DNA from: Periplaneta americana
Taxonomy: Eukaryota > Arthropoda > Insecta > Blattodea > Blattidae
Assembly: GCF_040183065.1 (NCBI RefSeq)
Contig: NC_091126.1
Coordinates: forward strand, 145,850,204-145,914,203
DNA: 64,000 bases
Direction: 5' to 3'
Shown one piece after another: positions 12,261 to 25,100 of the stretch. The notes below the pieces were generated by a model that saw only the letters and a list, made by a program, of their open reading frames with translations, was not told the DNA's origin and ran no database searches. Numbering within the stretch: the first letter of the stretch is position 1; each line of letters begins with the position of its first letter. The position numbers and the translations under genes were made by a program.

Positions 12261-13670
12261 ATGTGCTGGACAACAGACATTGGCCAATAAAAGTCCAGCA
12301 CAGTGATACAATTAATACATTAAAATGAACGACTATGGTACAAATTAAATAATTGAGATAACAACAAAATGAAGAACATAGATTGCAATGATTAATTTAC
12401 AAGAATTAATACTATAACATTTTAGGGAAAGGAATCGATTCTTACAAAAGTATTACCAATTTGTGTATAAGGATTATGCAAATAATATTAGCAAAGACAT
12501 TGCCATATTCTAATACTTCTATACATTGAATGGATCGAAATTGCCTACATGTAAGTTAGCATTTTTAATACATCTGGAGACCAGCGAGGAAGATTTAGAA
12601 TTTCTAATATAGAAGAGTTTGTGATGTCTCATGTCCTTCATAGGAATACAAAGGTTGACACTGTTTAAGAAAGATTGACAATGTCACCTTTAAGGACATT
12701 ACTTAAGAATAAATAATCGAAATCATGATGTCTAGCATACAAGCTTCGACATTTAAAGTGCTCGCATTTTTTATCATAGTTATACCCAGAGTTATTAGGC
12801 AGAAATCTGTACGAACATAATGAAATAAATTTCCTTTGAATATTTTCTAGTTTTGCGGAATCAGAACTAGTAATAGAGTTCAAAACTACAAATGCATATT
12901 CGAGTTCCGATCTCACTAATGTATAGTATAGTATTAAGAGAGAGTCAGGTGTTGAAAAAGAATAAGTAATTGACTGAATTATTCCTAACATTCTTATTGC
13001 GTGGTTATAAATATGACCAATGTGGTTGTATAAATATAATTTAATGTCAATTAATACACCGAGGTCTCTAATACAATCTTTTCTGTTAATTAATACATAG
13101 TTTAGATGATAGTTATATTTTAGTGTAGAGGTTTTTCTTCAAAATGCTATTACGTAAGTTTTGGATTCATTAATCATCATCCTGTTATCAACTGACCAAT
13201 AGGTAATTGAATTAATGTCATCCTGAAGAAATTGACAGTCAGCAACACTGTTGATTTTTCGAAAAATTTTTAAATCTTCAGCGAATAATAGATAGTCAGA
13301 ACTTATTCTTTTGCAAATGTCGTCAATGAAGATTAAAAATAGAAGAGGTCCTAAAGTTGAGCCCTGAGGCACACCACAAATAATATTAAATGGATCAGAG
13401 AGAGTATTCAAAATTCATACACTTGATTGTCTATCGTGTAAATAATTTTCAAACCATCTTACGTAGCTTACCGATAGTCCTATATTATCTAATTTAGACA
13501 ATAAAATAGAATGTTCAACTACAACAAACGCCTTCCTGAAATAAAAATATATTGCATCTGTTTGGCCCTGGGATTCAACAACTGGTACAATCTGATTCAA
13601 ATAAGAGACTAAGTTAGTTGTAGTAGATTTGGATTTAGTAAATCCGTGTTGTGCAGAATTTAATTTGTTT
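12199..13670 (-). pseudogene. Jockey/CR1-like non-LTR retrotransposon fragment
   Basis: Minus-strand reading gives the reverse transcriptase palm in order: KLNSAQHGFTKSKSTTTNL, DAIYFYFRKAF, then GVPQGSTLGPLLFLIFIDDI, LLFAEDLKIF, and the C-terminal region with LGVLIDIKLY and LVRSELEYAFVVLNS. Catalytic residues are lost: the FDF/KAFD-type aspartates read as Tyr and Val, and the FADD box reads FAED. Stops interrupt the frame near 13135. The 5' end is truncated at an (AAT)n run (13672-13738); the 3' end has a (TAAA)n tail. Confidence 0.85.
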
Positions 13671-13671
13671 T

Positions 13672-13698
13672 TATAATAATAATAATAATAATAATAAC

Positions 13699-13738
<40 letters not shown>
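13672..13738. repeat. (AAT)n microsatellite
   Basis: A long aat run with one aac unit at the truncated end of the LINE fragment. Confidence 0.95.
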
Positions 13739-13996
13739 TGTAGAGCATGTAAAATTCTGGGAGAAACAGTCACAAGCCACACAGCTGATACATCAGTAAT
13801 AAATAATGTATTAATACTTACTACAGTGTCATCTGAGCTATAAATGTTGGTAGATGAATGTCAAGATTCATCACTGTCGGTATCAAATGGGTCTGACTCT
13901 TCATTTTCACAATTATTGTTGTCAGAACTGTTTTGAATATAGCAAGAATTTTCACTTCGTCTTGAAGTGAATGCCGTTTTTATATGGTTTATGACT
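13739..13996 (-). other. Possible acidic coding remnant
   Basis: The minus strand gives an acidic, Ser-rich stretch (SSDNNNCENEESDPFDTDSD) ending at a GTAAGT-like donor near 13830. It may belong to the broken DUF7869-like gene at 10959-11710, split by the LINE insertion. This link is inference. Confidence 0.2.
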
Positions 13997-14821
13997 AGGG
14001 TACGGATTTTTAGGTCGTTAAAATGTAATTTTAGGTGCCTAAAGTAGGCTTATAAGTGTAGGAAATTGTTTCTAAAGAATTGAAAATAGGCTCTAAAAAA
14101 ATAATATTTTGTTCAAAAACATGTTCCAAATCATCAGGAAATCACTTCTAGAATTTAATAATTTTAAATGCTTATACATCGTTACCACCACTACTACAAA
14201 AAGTACAAGAACAACAAGTATCTAACTAGTTATACATAAACTAAAGAATTAAATGTGAAAAATAAGTTTTAGACAAATTCAGTACACAAGCAAGTCAAGT
14301 ATAATCAATTTTTACCAAGCCTTGTCTGTTAATGTCCATAATTAGCTTATATAAATTACTAATACTTTTTCTAAATTTTCAACCAAAAGGCAACACAAAT
14401 TTGTATACTGAAAATGAACGCTCCATATTCACTGAATAACAGGATCATATTTCAATTTTGACATTAGTTGGACAGGAATGTTACATTGTAAATCCGTGTT
14501 CTTCCCTGCTAGGATATCTGAAGCAATATGCAGGTCTTTTAGTCTTACATTTCTCTGTAGAACTTGTTCCATTTTATCCCGTGCTTTATTTCCAACAGAA
14601 CGAGGAACACATTTGGAATTTAAAATACAAATTTCTGAAATAAGAATTAGTGTTTTAACCTATTAGAGATAAAACATACATAATAGGTCAAAATAGGCAT
14701 TTTAAGTGCTATTAAAATACCAAACTTAGGCATAGTTTTATATGAAACGTATACTTGCAAGTTTTTATGAACTTATCTTTTAAGGATTAAAATAGATTTT
14801 TACCTAAAATTCGAAGTCTAC
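13997..14821. mobile_element. hAT-type non-autonomous element, 825 bp
   Basis: The element is flanked by the 8-bp direct repeat ttatgact (13989-13996 and 14822-14829). Its ends are imperfect inverted matches sharing a tttttaggt-type core (agggtacggatttttaggtc on the left). The interior is AT-rich with short ORFs and no transposase motif. Confidence 0.65.
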
Positions 14822-14910
14822 TTATGACTATGTATCATTTCAACTTCTCACAAGATGGCAAAATAAATAACTGTCACCTGTATTTTTCTGCACTCTACTG
14901 TAGAAACAAG

Positions 14911-15170
14911 CCACCGTCAAGGCTCAGTCAGTTAAGGTGCTTGTCTGTCGGTCTGAAGTTGTGCTCGGGCAGGGTTTCGATCCCTGTTTGGGCTGATTAC
15001 CTGGTTGGGATTTTTCCGAGGTTTTCCCCAACTATAAGGTGAATGCCTGGTAATCTATGGTGAATCCTAGGTCTCGTCTCGCCAAATTTCATCTAGCTAG
15101 CACCAATCTCACCGATGCTAAATAACCTCGTAGTTGATACAGCGTCGTTAAATAACAAACTAAAAAAAAG
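14911..15170 (+). repeat. tRNA-derived SINE, family A, with 14-bp TSD
   Basis: The tRNA-like head has A-box aggctcagtcag and B-box gggtttcgatccc; the body and 3' end match the copy at 163-423. The target duplication actgtagaaacaag is perfect (14897-14910 and 15171-15184). The copy is nearly full length and inserted by target-primed retrotransposition. Confidence 0.92.
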
Positions 15171-15339
15171 ACTGTAGAAACAAGAAATTTCTTCAGCTGT
15201 ATTTAAAGAGGGAGGTTTAAATAATAAATTGAAATAGGAATCTTAAAAATGATAAAATTGTGTCATATGACTATATCTCCTGGAGCCCTTCTATTACACT
15301 TATATCTGTGTGCCAATGTACCAAAAAGCGTAGTATATA

Positions 15340-16800
15340 CAAGGCATATTAAAAGCTGAATAAACAAAACTTAACCTTCACTGATCCTCGACCTTACAAA
15401 ATCTCGCCTTCTGTCTACTGTATCTACCTATCTATCTAAAAACGTACATGATAGGCATATCAAAAGCCTGAACAAACCAAACCTAACCTATCACTGAACC
15501 TCGAGCTTACAAAAATTCACTTTCTATCTACTGTATCTACCTATCAAAAACCGCATCTGAAATATATACCAAAAGTCTGAACAAACCAAACCTAACCTGT
15601 CCCTGATCCTCGACCTTATAAAAAGTCGTTGCCTACTGTATCTATTCATCTACCAAAAAAAAAGTAGGCTACATGCAAGGCATACCAAAAGCCTGAACAA
15701 ACCAAACCTAACCTATCACTGAACCTCGAGCTTACAAAAATTCACTTTCTATCTACTGTATCTACCTATCAAAAACCACATCTGAAATATATACCAAAAG
15801 TCTGAACAAACCAAACCTAACCTGTCACTGATCCTCGGCCTTATAAAAAGTCGTTGCCTACTGTGTCTATTCATCTTACTTACTTACAAATGGCTTTTAA
15901 GGAACCCGAAGGTTCATTGCCGCCCTCACATAAGCCCGCCAGCGGTCCCTATCCTGTGCAAGATTAATCCAGTCTCTATCATCATACCCCACCTCCCTCA
16001 AATCCATTTTAATATTATCCTCCCATCTACGTCTCGGCCTCCCTAAAGGTCTTTTTCCCTCCGGTCTCCCAACTAACACTCTATATGCATTTCTGGATTC
16101 GCCCATACGTGCTACATGCCCTGCCCATCTCAAACGTCTGGATTTAATGTTCCTAATTATGTCAGGTGAAGAATACAATGCGTGCAGTTCTGTGTTGTGT
16201 AACTTTCTCCATTCTCCTGTAACTTCATCCCGCTTAGCCCCAAATATTTTCCTTAGCACCTTATTCTCAAACACCCTGAACCTATGTTCCTCTCTCAGAG
16301 TGAGAGTCCAAGTTTCACAACCATACAGAAGAACCGGTAATATAACTGTTTTATAAATTCTAACTTTCAGATTTTTGGACAGCAGACTGGATGATAAGAG
16401 CTTCTCAACCGAATAATAACACGCATTTCCCATATTTATTCTGCGTTTAATTTCCTCCCGAGTATCATTTATATTTGTTACTGTTGCTCCAAGATATTTG
16501 AATTTTTCCACCTCTTCGAAGGATAAATCTCCAATTTTTATATTTCCATTTCGTACAATATTCTGGTCACGAGACATAATCATATACTTTGTCTTTTCGG
16601 GATTTACTTCCAAACCGATCACTCTACTTGCTTCAAGTAAAATTTCCGTGTTTTCCCTAATCGTTTGTGTATTTTCTCCTAACATATTCACGTCATCCGC
16701 ATGTGTCTATTCATCTACCAAAAAAAAAAAGGTAGGCTACATGCAAGGCATACCAAAAGCCTAAACAAACCAAACCTAATGTCTCACTGATCCTCGACAT
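15340..16800 (+). repeat. ~112-bp satellite array with 225-bp higher-order unit, interrupted
   Basis: The motif caaaag(c/t)ctgaacaaacc recurs at 15461, 15570, 15686 and 15795, giving alternating spacings of 109 and 116, a two-part unit of 225 bp. A degraded first unit sits near 15349. The array resumes at 16702 after an 840-base interruption caused by a retrotransposon insertion. Confidence 0.85.
15877..16701 (-). mobile_element. 5'-truncated non-LTR retrotransposon with perfect 15-bp TSD
   Basis: An intact minus-strand frame (15897-16691, 264 codons) encodes the C-terminal part of a reverse transcriptase: ADDVNMLGEN-type start, LEVNPEKTKYMIMS, VLLYGCETWTLTLREEHR, RRLRWAGHVARMG and GKRPLGRPRRRWEDN. 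The 3' end is (TAAG)n. The direct repeat tgtgtctattcatct flanks it exactly (15862-15876, 16702-16716). The 5' truncation falls within the catalytic YADD codons. Confidence 0.93.
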
Positions 16801-17060
16801 TATGACTCGCTTATTCCAAAGTTTCACAATTTGCACTTATCAGACAATAAGCCGTGTCTTAACAGAAAAATATCGCAGTTTTTCAATATTAAAAAATGGC
16901 CCCTTTGTAAATCCCAAAACCATCCACTTTTTATTAAAATACTACATATTCATAAACCTGAAATTGAAACTGATGCCCATTGACCAATTGGACATCGAAA
17001 AATAGACTGAAAAGAAGCAGAACCATGCATAGACAACTGTTGCATAAACCATGGAAGATA
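16801..17060. other. Unassigned sequence
   Basis: No gene or repeat was recognised. Confidence 0.3.
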
Positions 17061-17067
17061 CTGTAAC

Positions 17068-17250
17068 CACAGTCTAGTATATACAGTCACGAAGCTTGAG
17101 TTGTTGAGTTTGCTAGGAACAATAGACTGTGCAGGTACTATTTCGCATTGTCTGTAATGAGGTGATAGTAGCGATCCTAGTGGTTAGCAACTATCTATGG
17201 ATGCATATTTATTACATATTGAGCTTCATGACTGTATATACTAGACTGTG
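17068..17250. mobile_element. MITE family M1, copy 1 (183 bp)
   Basis: Terminal inverted repeats start cacagtctagtatatacagt at both ends, apart from small differences. The 7-bp duplication ctgtaac flanks it exactly (17061-17067, 17251-17257). Other copies are at 44375-44557 and 49174-49365. No coding capacity. Confidence 0.88.
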
Positions 17251-17526
17251 CTGTAACTCTTATGCCTTCTGTGTTTTACCACGTAAAAGGTAAACACAAA
17301 CAATACTTTTTATTGCTTGGCCGCCATTTCTTAACAAAATAAATGCTCTTAAACCGACATTAACTTCGAAAATGTGATTTTTATGTTTTATTGGTGTTGT
17401 CATGACAGGTAAAGTAATTACCGAGGTGAGGTAAGATTAGATGATGAGTTAGCGAATTATCCACGAAAATTATCTATACTATGTATGTTATAGAAGAGTC
17501 TAACTCTCAGATACAATGATTTCAAC

Positions 17527-18831
17527 CAGTGGCGGCTCCTGCATATTTCTTAAGAGGAGGAAAGAAGTTAACAGCGCAAAATGACACCTTGAGAAAAACA
17601 TGCTACAAATTAGCCTACATGCATACATGTAAGACCAGTTAGTGTTAGGGTTGGCCTTCCCTTTTGTATAGCAATAATCTGTTTTTGTAAACTGAGTTTC
17701 CTAAATTGTCCAAAATATAATATGTTTTCACTTCCATTCATTGTTGAATAATTGCACAAATTAACAATTACAAGGAAATTCACAACCTCGCAGCATTTTT
17801 CACGCACACTAGGCCTACAGCATCACTCGTGTTGGAAGAGACCAGCTACTAACACGTAACCGAAACCGTTTTACGGAAATGGGAATGAGATATAATCTGT
17901 TAGGAAAGCGAGAACATTGCACTCACCCACGTGGTCTGTGTTGCCACATGTACATTTTACAAGTTCAGTATCACATGCTTTTTAAGAATGTCAGTTCTTG
18001 TAAAGTCATACTACCGTTATTCAAAGCTACCGGTGGCTGATCAATTTTTTTATGTTAAAAATAATGTAGTTTGCAGTACTTTCAATTTCAAATATATTTG
18101 TAAAGAACTGACAACTTGGCTGTTGTCCTGTCTAATAGACAATGAATGGAAGTGAATTTCAGAGGCCAAAAAGATCTGCGATACCGGTACTAACTTAGAA
18201 CTACTTCCTCTTTGTTTTATATAAATCCAACTTCAACTTTCAGATATCCTCGAAAGTTTTAAACCATGAATAGTAGCTTATATAAAGTGCAATGAATAAT
18301 ATATTTTGATTTATAATTTAAAAAAAAGTTTATATGATGTCTTTCATAGCTTTGCGTTAAAACTGTTTTTATTGTGTCTCCTCCTAGATGTGTTATAGTC
18401 TGGTTGAATGCAGCATCGTTAGATGACAGCGGTAGCAAGCTTGCTGCAAGACCAGTCGGTTTTTTTCCCGCCCATGCGCTGATTCAGAGGAGCATCTCCT
18501 CCCTCTTCGTTCATTTACTTGCTTTAAAACTCTGCTTCTTTCTCTGGCCGCTAGCGTGCTGTTGTCTGTGTGTGTTAACTGCAGTAAAGGAGGAATGGAT
18601 TTACTTTCCTCCACACAATCAATCTCGCATCCTTCTCACAGTTTTCTAGCAGCACATGAGTACGCGTCGTTTAAAACTCGATCAACCGAGGTTTTCTTAT
18701 AGCTGTGAACTTAAAAGTTATCGAATCTTCATCGAATTTCAAGGCATATATTTCATTTGATATTTACTTTCAAAAGAAGAAAAATGTGAGGAGGACGTTC
18801 CTCCCTTCCCTCCCCCGAGGAACCGCCACTG
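17527..18831. mobile_element. hAT-type element, about 1.3 kb
   Basis: The ends cagtggcggctcct and, reversed on the right, cagtggcggttcct match. Flanking octamers atttcaac and atttaaac agree at 7 of 8. A minus-strand frame at 17610-17807 (VNLCNYSTMNGSENILYFGQ) may be a transposase remnant but I do not recognise a domain. It ends 113 bases before the first FBXL5 exon found. Confidence 0.75.
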
Positions 18832-18943
18832 ATTTAAACATTTATGAATTAATTTAGTAAAATAAAAACAAAAAAAAACTAATTCAGATTTTATTACTAC
18901 AGTTAATAAAAGCTTAAATATATATTATGAAATATTTTTTTAG

Positions 18944-19141
18944 GCAAAGAAAACTGATTTCACAAACTTCGCAGCTGTAGAAGCTCTTCTCTGCACCCTT
19001 CGTAGTACATTTACAGAAGTAAAATATCATGAAGATATTGAAGAGACTGTCATAATTGGAAGACTCCAAACAAGACTGGAATCCCTATGCATAGATAAGC
19101 CAGAATTTTGTAATTGTCATTCAAACAGTCCAGTTGGCCAG
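18944..19141 (+). CDS. FBXL5: FBXL5 exon: hemerythrin domain, first part
   Basis: This exon has 66 codons, phase 0 at both ends, with acceptor ttttttag and donor gtgagt. The stretch VKYHEDIEETVI has the His-Glu-x-x-Glu iron-ligand pattern (human H57, E58, E61), and the CHSN stretch supplies the His equivalent to human H80. It aligns from about human residue 32, so the exon with the start codon and the H15 ligand lies further upstream and was not found. A hAT-type element ends only 113 bases before it. Confidence 0.92.
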
Positions 19142-22100
19142 GTGAGTGGAAACATGTTTTATTTTAATTTACGGTATCAATGGAAAATCGGTGTACTGTA
19201 GAGTACAATACAGAACCAATTTTTTGCATTGATATTATTTCGTTCAATGTTTATTACTTTTAATACTGTATGGCATCGAGAATCAGTGTCAGAACTATTT
19301 TATTTTCTGATATGTTTGTTTCTGAATAATTTTGTAATGTTAGCAGTTGTATGTATTATATGAAACTTTTTTTTAATATTCATAGTTTTAGTATTTACAC
19401 AGAGAGTTCTGTAAAAAAACCAATAAGCTTTGTCAGCATATTTGGATGGTAATTCTAAGCAAGAATTCATAATAAACCAGGATTGATTCAGCTTCATTTA
19501 GTCAATTACACTGCAGGAAAAGTGTACTAGCAGACATTGCCAGTTTTTCACAATTTAAAAGTAAAGCGAACAAAATGCTCGTATAGCAACAAATGATAGT
19601 TCAAATGGAGGTAAAAATGTATTTGTTTTATGGGTTTTTATATCTATACATGCATTAAGAAGATTGATTGATTGATAACTTCAATAATACGACTGGTAGT
19701 AGAATTTAGAGTAAATTACTTTTTTTTCTTATATATCTCTCGGTCAGAATTCAACTCACTTTGATGGAGAACTTGAGGCAATAAATTCTACATTAAAGCA
19801 ACTTTTCTATCGCATTAAACTCTTTAATAAAGCTATTATATTAATTTAGCGATTCTAAATCAGCTATGCAAGCCATTAATGCAAACACTTCTACAAGAAA
19901 AAGAATTGCTGAAATTCACCAAAGTATCAAACACTTTAATTCCCTTCACAAAACGTAATCATAAACATTTATTGCATTCACTGATGATATACATCACTTC
20001 TACAAGAAAAAGAATTGCTGAAATTCACCAAAGTATCAAACACTTTAATTCCCTTCACAAAACGTAATCATAAACATTTATTGCATTCACTGATGATATA
20101 CATGATATGGGGCATGTCATATTTTCAAAACTAATAATTAAGTACTTAATACACATGAAAATAATAACTATCATCAAATGCAACACAAATACGAATATAC
20201 AAAACTTGAAACTTCATTGTAGAAAACTACAGGTCAGGTTGATTTCGACTATAAGGCCCATTTGAAGGCAGGACCTGAAACAAAGGAATTCCAAGAATTC
20301 ATCAACAATAGTTTTGCATTGGATTCCTTCATACTGTAGAATTGTTGGTAATGAGATAGAGAATTCCTTTGCAAAAAAGGGCACAATAATCCAACAAATT
20401 ATAAATTTATGTTTATCATTTCAGTCCTCAAAACTAATAATTAAGAAAATCCAAAAATAGATACATGAAAAATTATTTAAACAATAAAAATTTAATTCCA
20501 GAATGTCCACGAATGAAAGCTGTTGCACTTTTCCGATTATATACGGAACAGGGTTGTTTGGCTGCCCTTCTTTACAGGGTGTTTCAGAAATAGAGGGCAT
20601 AATTTCAGATATGTATTCCCCATAAGTAGACAATATAAAAAGTTCATTATAACATGTGTCCGGAAGTGCTTGGTTTCCAAGTTATGGCCTTCAAAACAGT
20701 GATATTCACCAGAACGTTTTTCTTCCTGCAGGTAGTTGCCTTTACAGCAGATATTCAAAATTTTCACCTCCTGCTTGAATACAGGCCTCACATTGATGTC
20801 TCATGGCCCGCGAACATGATCCCAAATTCTAGGAGTATTTCATATTTCCTCACAACCTGCCACAATTCGATTCCGAAGGGATTTCATGTCAGGCACCGAA
20901 GACGAATACACCAATGATTTTAAATTGCCCCACAAGTAGAAATCGATAGGGTTGAAATCAGGTGAGCGTGGAGGCCAAAAGCAATTGAGCCACCTCTATC
21001 CATCGATAAGAGTACCTCTTCTGGTACAAATGACGAGCCAGTGCAGCATTGCCATCCACCTTACCGTACATGAAGTGCACTTCTGCCAGCTCCTGATTTG
21101 AGTACATGTCGCACAGTACGTCAAACACAACACTCGAAGTACCCTTCACCTCGGAATTAACTGTCAGAGTGTCCTCTGTTAATATCGTATGTCATGGCAC
21201 CTATCTGCGGGAAGAAAAACATTCCAGTGAATATCACTGTTTTGAAGGCCGTAACTCGGAAATCAAGCATTTCCGGACACATGTTGTAATGAACTTTTTG
21301 TACTGTCTACATATGGGGAATACATACCTGAAATTATGCCCTCTATTTTTGAAACACTCTGTATAAAATAAACATTTTTCCTACTCCTAATTATTGTTTA
21401 CTTTGTAAAGAAGATAATACTATAATGGGTATGACATACCTTAAGAAGTTTAAAAATTTAACAGCTATGTCATTACGATACTGAGAAGCAAGAAGGTAAA
21501 TGGAAGAATTCCAATATGCCGAGCATTAGCAACCAACCAACCAGCGTATGTTCTAAGAAAAATCGGTCCCTTAGAGGGATGGACTCTTAATAAGAGTGGT
21601 CTTTCAGGGAGGTTTCATGGTGTTGCGCACATATATTGCTGATTTTTCTTGTATTTAAGGTATCAATTGAATAAACATAGACTGAAGGTTTTTCCTTCTC
21701 CAATCATTTCTAGATGATCACATTGATTGATGATGGGTATTCTATGAAGAGTAAGTCATCTGAGGACTGTTTAGAGTTTGGACTACGTTTACAGAAGGCA
21801 GTAACTGAATTTCCAGAAACCTTCTATCCACATATGAGAGAAGAAGAAAAAATATTCCAGGTAAGAAATTGTACTACAGGCAGAAGAAATAGGCAGGTTT
21901 TTGGTTTTTTACGGAAGTGACTCAACCCACACTTCCTCCTTCAGTTTATGACCTGAAAAAAGAGATCTTTCTGTCACTGCATTTGAATGTTATGTTATTG
22001 ACAACTCTTGTCTGTGACACTACTGTACTACAGCTGTTCGCAAGTATATCTTATTATAAATAGTGTTTTGAAATACTAATTATTCAAGACGTAATCAGTA

Positions 22101-25100
22101 TCATGTCTCAGTCGAGTCCTGTTATCAAAAGTCATACTAAAGGCGTTATTTATAAATTTTACTTTTTCTTGAAAGAACTTAAAAACTGTGAGAACATTAA
22201 AAGTGTTCTATCATCAATGCAGATAGCCACTGCCAAGGCCTGTGGCATTGCTCTCCGATTGCTCCAGAGAATTTGTGTAGAAGGGAGAACAGCAGCAAAA
22301 AACAATGATGGGATAAATTATTACTTACTTACTTACTGGCTTTTAAGGAACCCAGAGGTTCATTGCCGCCCTCACATAAGCCCGCCATTGATCCCTATCC
22401 TGAGCAAGATTAATCCAGTCTCTACCATCATACCCCATCTCCCTCAAATCCATTTTAATATTATCTTCCCATCTATGTCTCGGCCTCCCCTAAGGTCTTT
22501 TTCCTGCCGGCCTCCCAACTAACACACATTATGCATTTCTGGATTTGCCCATACGTGCTACATGAACTGCCCATCTCAAACGTCTGGATTTAATGTTCCT
22601 AATTATGTCAGGTAAAGAATATAATGCGTGCAGCTCTGCATTGTGTAACTTTCTCCATTCTCCTGTAACTTCATCCCTCTTAGCCCCAAATATTTTCCTA
22701 AGAACCTTATTCTCAAACACCCTTAATCTCTGTTCGTCTCTCAAAGTGAGAGTCCAAGTTTCACAACCATACAGAACAACCGGTAATATAACTGTTTTAT
22801 AAATTCTAACTTTCAGATTTTTTGACAGCAGACTAGATGACAAAAGCTTCTCAACTGAATAATAACGGGCATTTCCCATATTTATTCTGCGTTTAATTTC
22901 CTCCCGAATGTCATTTATATTTGTTACTGTTGCACTAAGATATTTGAATTTTTCCACCTCTTCGAAGGATAAATCTCCAATTTTTATAGTTCCATTTCGT
23001 ACAATATTCTGGTCACGAGACATAATCATATACTTTGTCTTTTCGGGATTTACTTCCAACCCTATTGCTTTACTTGCTTCAAGTAGAATTTCCGTGTTTT
23101 CCCTAATTGTTTGTGGATTTTCTGCTAACATATTCACGTCATGGGGATAAATTATTAGGATCATAAAATGAAATATTACTTAACAACTTGTCAACAATAC
23201 ATTAACTTGTGTAGATATAACTGTGACTGGCGAATTTTTTCTAGTGACATTTTTTTTTTTTCGTTGAATATAGGCTATTTCGACACGAACTTGTAATCAT
23301 ATTTATAAGCTTAAAGTATTCTTCGTCTTTTGTGGCAGCTCACAAATGGTGAGGAGATTTCTAAAATAAAATATTCAGTTATTGATGGATTGCAATAATA
23401 CAGACACATAAACAAATTTAATCTGAACGAAACTCACAGCACAAAATCAGAATAGTGTTCAGTGCCAATTTATAAAACTATTATTTTTTTGTGAGTCATA
23501 CTTACCATATTATTTGTTTTGGTAAGTTAAGCCATTCGTTGAGTGTGCTTCTATTAAGTATTTTTTTATTATGAAACTCGTTCAGTGTGTACATTTCCTA
23601 CACACAATAAAAATACATCAATTTCTTGCAGTTTAATTTTTAATTTTCTCATGATTCATAAAGTGCGTAAGTGTACAAACATTATTTAGTGTTTACTATT
23701 TCAATACAATATTCTGAAAATACATAAAGACAAAGTATTTGTCTAATTCTAAATATATTCCACTTATATTAGGTTTACATTACATTATATTACATTTGTG
23801 AAAGACTCAACTTGTGAATATAATCTTCAGCAAATCAGGTATTTGTAATTACTACAAATCACGTTATTATTTTATTTATTTATTTATTTATTTTTAAGTT
23901 CTTCTATAGTGCAAAACATGCGAATGGAGGGGAAAGTTGTTTGGGACAGGACCATACATCAAGCACGTTCTGTCTAAGTTCTTGATATTCTTCCTAAATA
24001 AGGTATGTTGTTATACCGTAATTAAAATAAAAAATAGGTGGAATAACATTAAAAAAGAAGAGATTTGGGTGACATATGAAAAATAATTCAATAGTTTTCC
24101 AAATGTAAATAGGAGAAGTGTACAGCAATTAAATGGTAACTTCAAAAGGAAATCTAAGAAGACTTTTGCGTAGGATAACGTGGACAGCTTCAGAACCTGA
24201 TGCCACAATTATATACATAGCATTCTCAGCAGTTGTTCTTAGGCCTAACTTAAGGACGGGAAACCACCTCTTCCATAAATTGCATATTAGGTACTTTTAC
24301 ACTGTATTCCATGCAGATTTGTGTACCCTGTAACAATTTTGCCCTAATTCTGTGACAGGATTCAAGAGAGGTGTCATTAAATTGGATTTGAAGAGGTATC
24401 CATTGTCTCCTAAAAGTAATCCTTTTTGCACTCTTCCCATTTCAAAAGGCATCCTCCTCTTACATCTTTAGAATGTTGTGCTATTGTGTACTGACAGATA
24501 CTGTCATTTGTTCAATTGAGTTGTGATTCTGTATTTACTGACAGAATAACCATGTATTGTTATATGTTGAAAAATATAGGTTGTTAGAGAGATATAATAT
24601 ATACTTACAACGTGTTATATTACAATTTCACTTCATATATTTATACCCATCATCTGACATCTTGGCTTCTAAACAATATAGAGATAAATAGGCAATCCTG
24701 CGCCAACTGCTTGACTTTTACAGAAATATCAGAGCGAAAGTGGCTGTCCTGCCAATTTACCTAAAGAGAATGACAACAGACAAACTATGACGATAGCAAG
24801 TAAATTTTTTCCTTCTACTGAAAACTACCTATTGTTTTTCCAAAACAATTTTTTTTCCTGTTAAAACCTTATGAGTCCATAATTATTCCATAAATGTTTC
24901 TTGTTATTTGAAGGTGTTGCAATATGAAAAAAAAATTGTAAATTTTCGCAATTAAATTTTACGTACAGAAATTGACTGCATAAACCACGAACTCAAATTA
25001 GCAAACTATATATATCTGATTCAGAAGATGGTCATTCTACAGTTTCATTTCAAAAGATCAAATATCTAGCTCAAAAACTGTAGAACGTACAGAACATTTC

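Noticed and set aside
18374-18649. 91-residue frame before the first FBXL5 exon as the missing N-terminus
   Set aside because: It lies inside a hAT-type element, and its sequence lacks the expected hemerythrin first-helix pattern.
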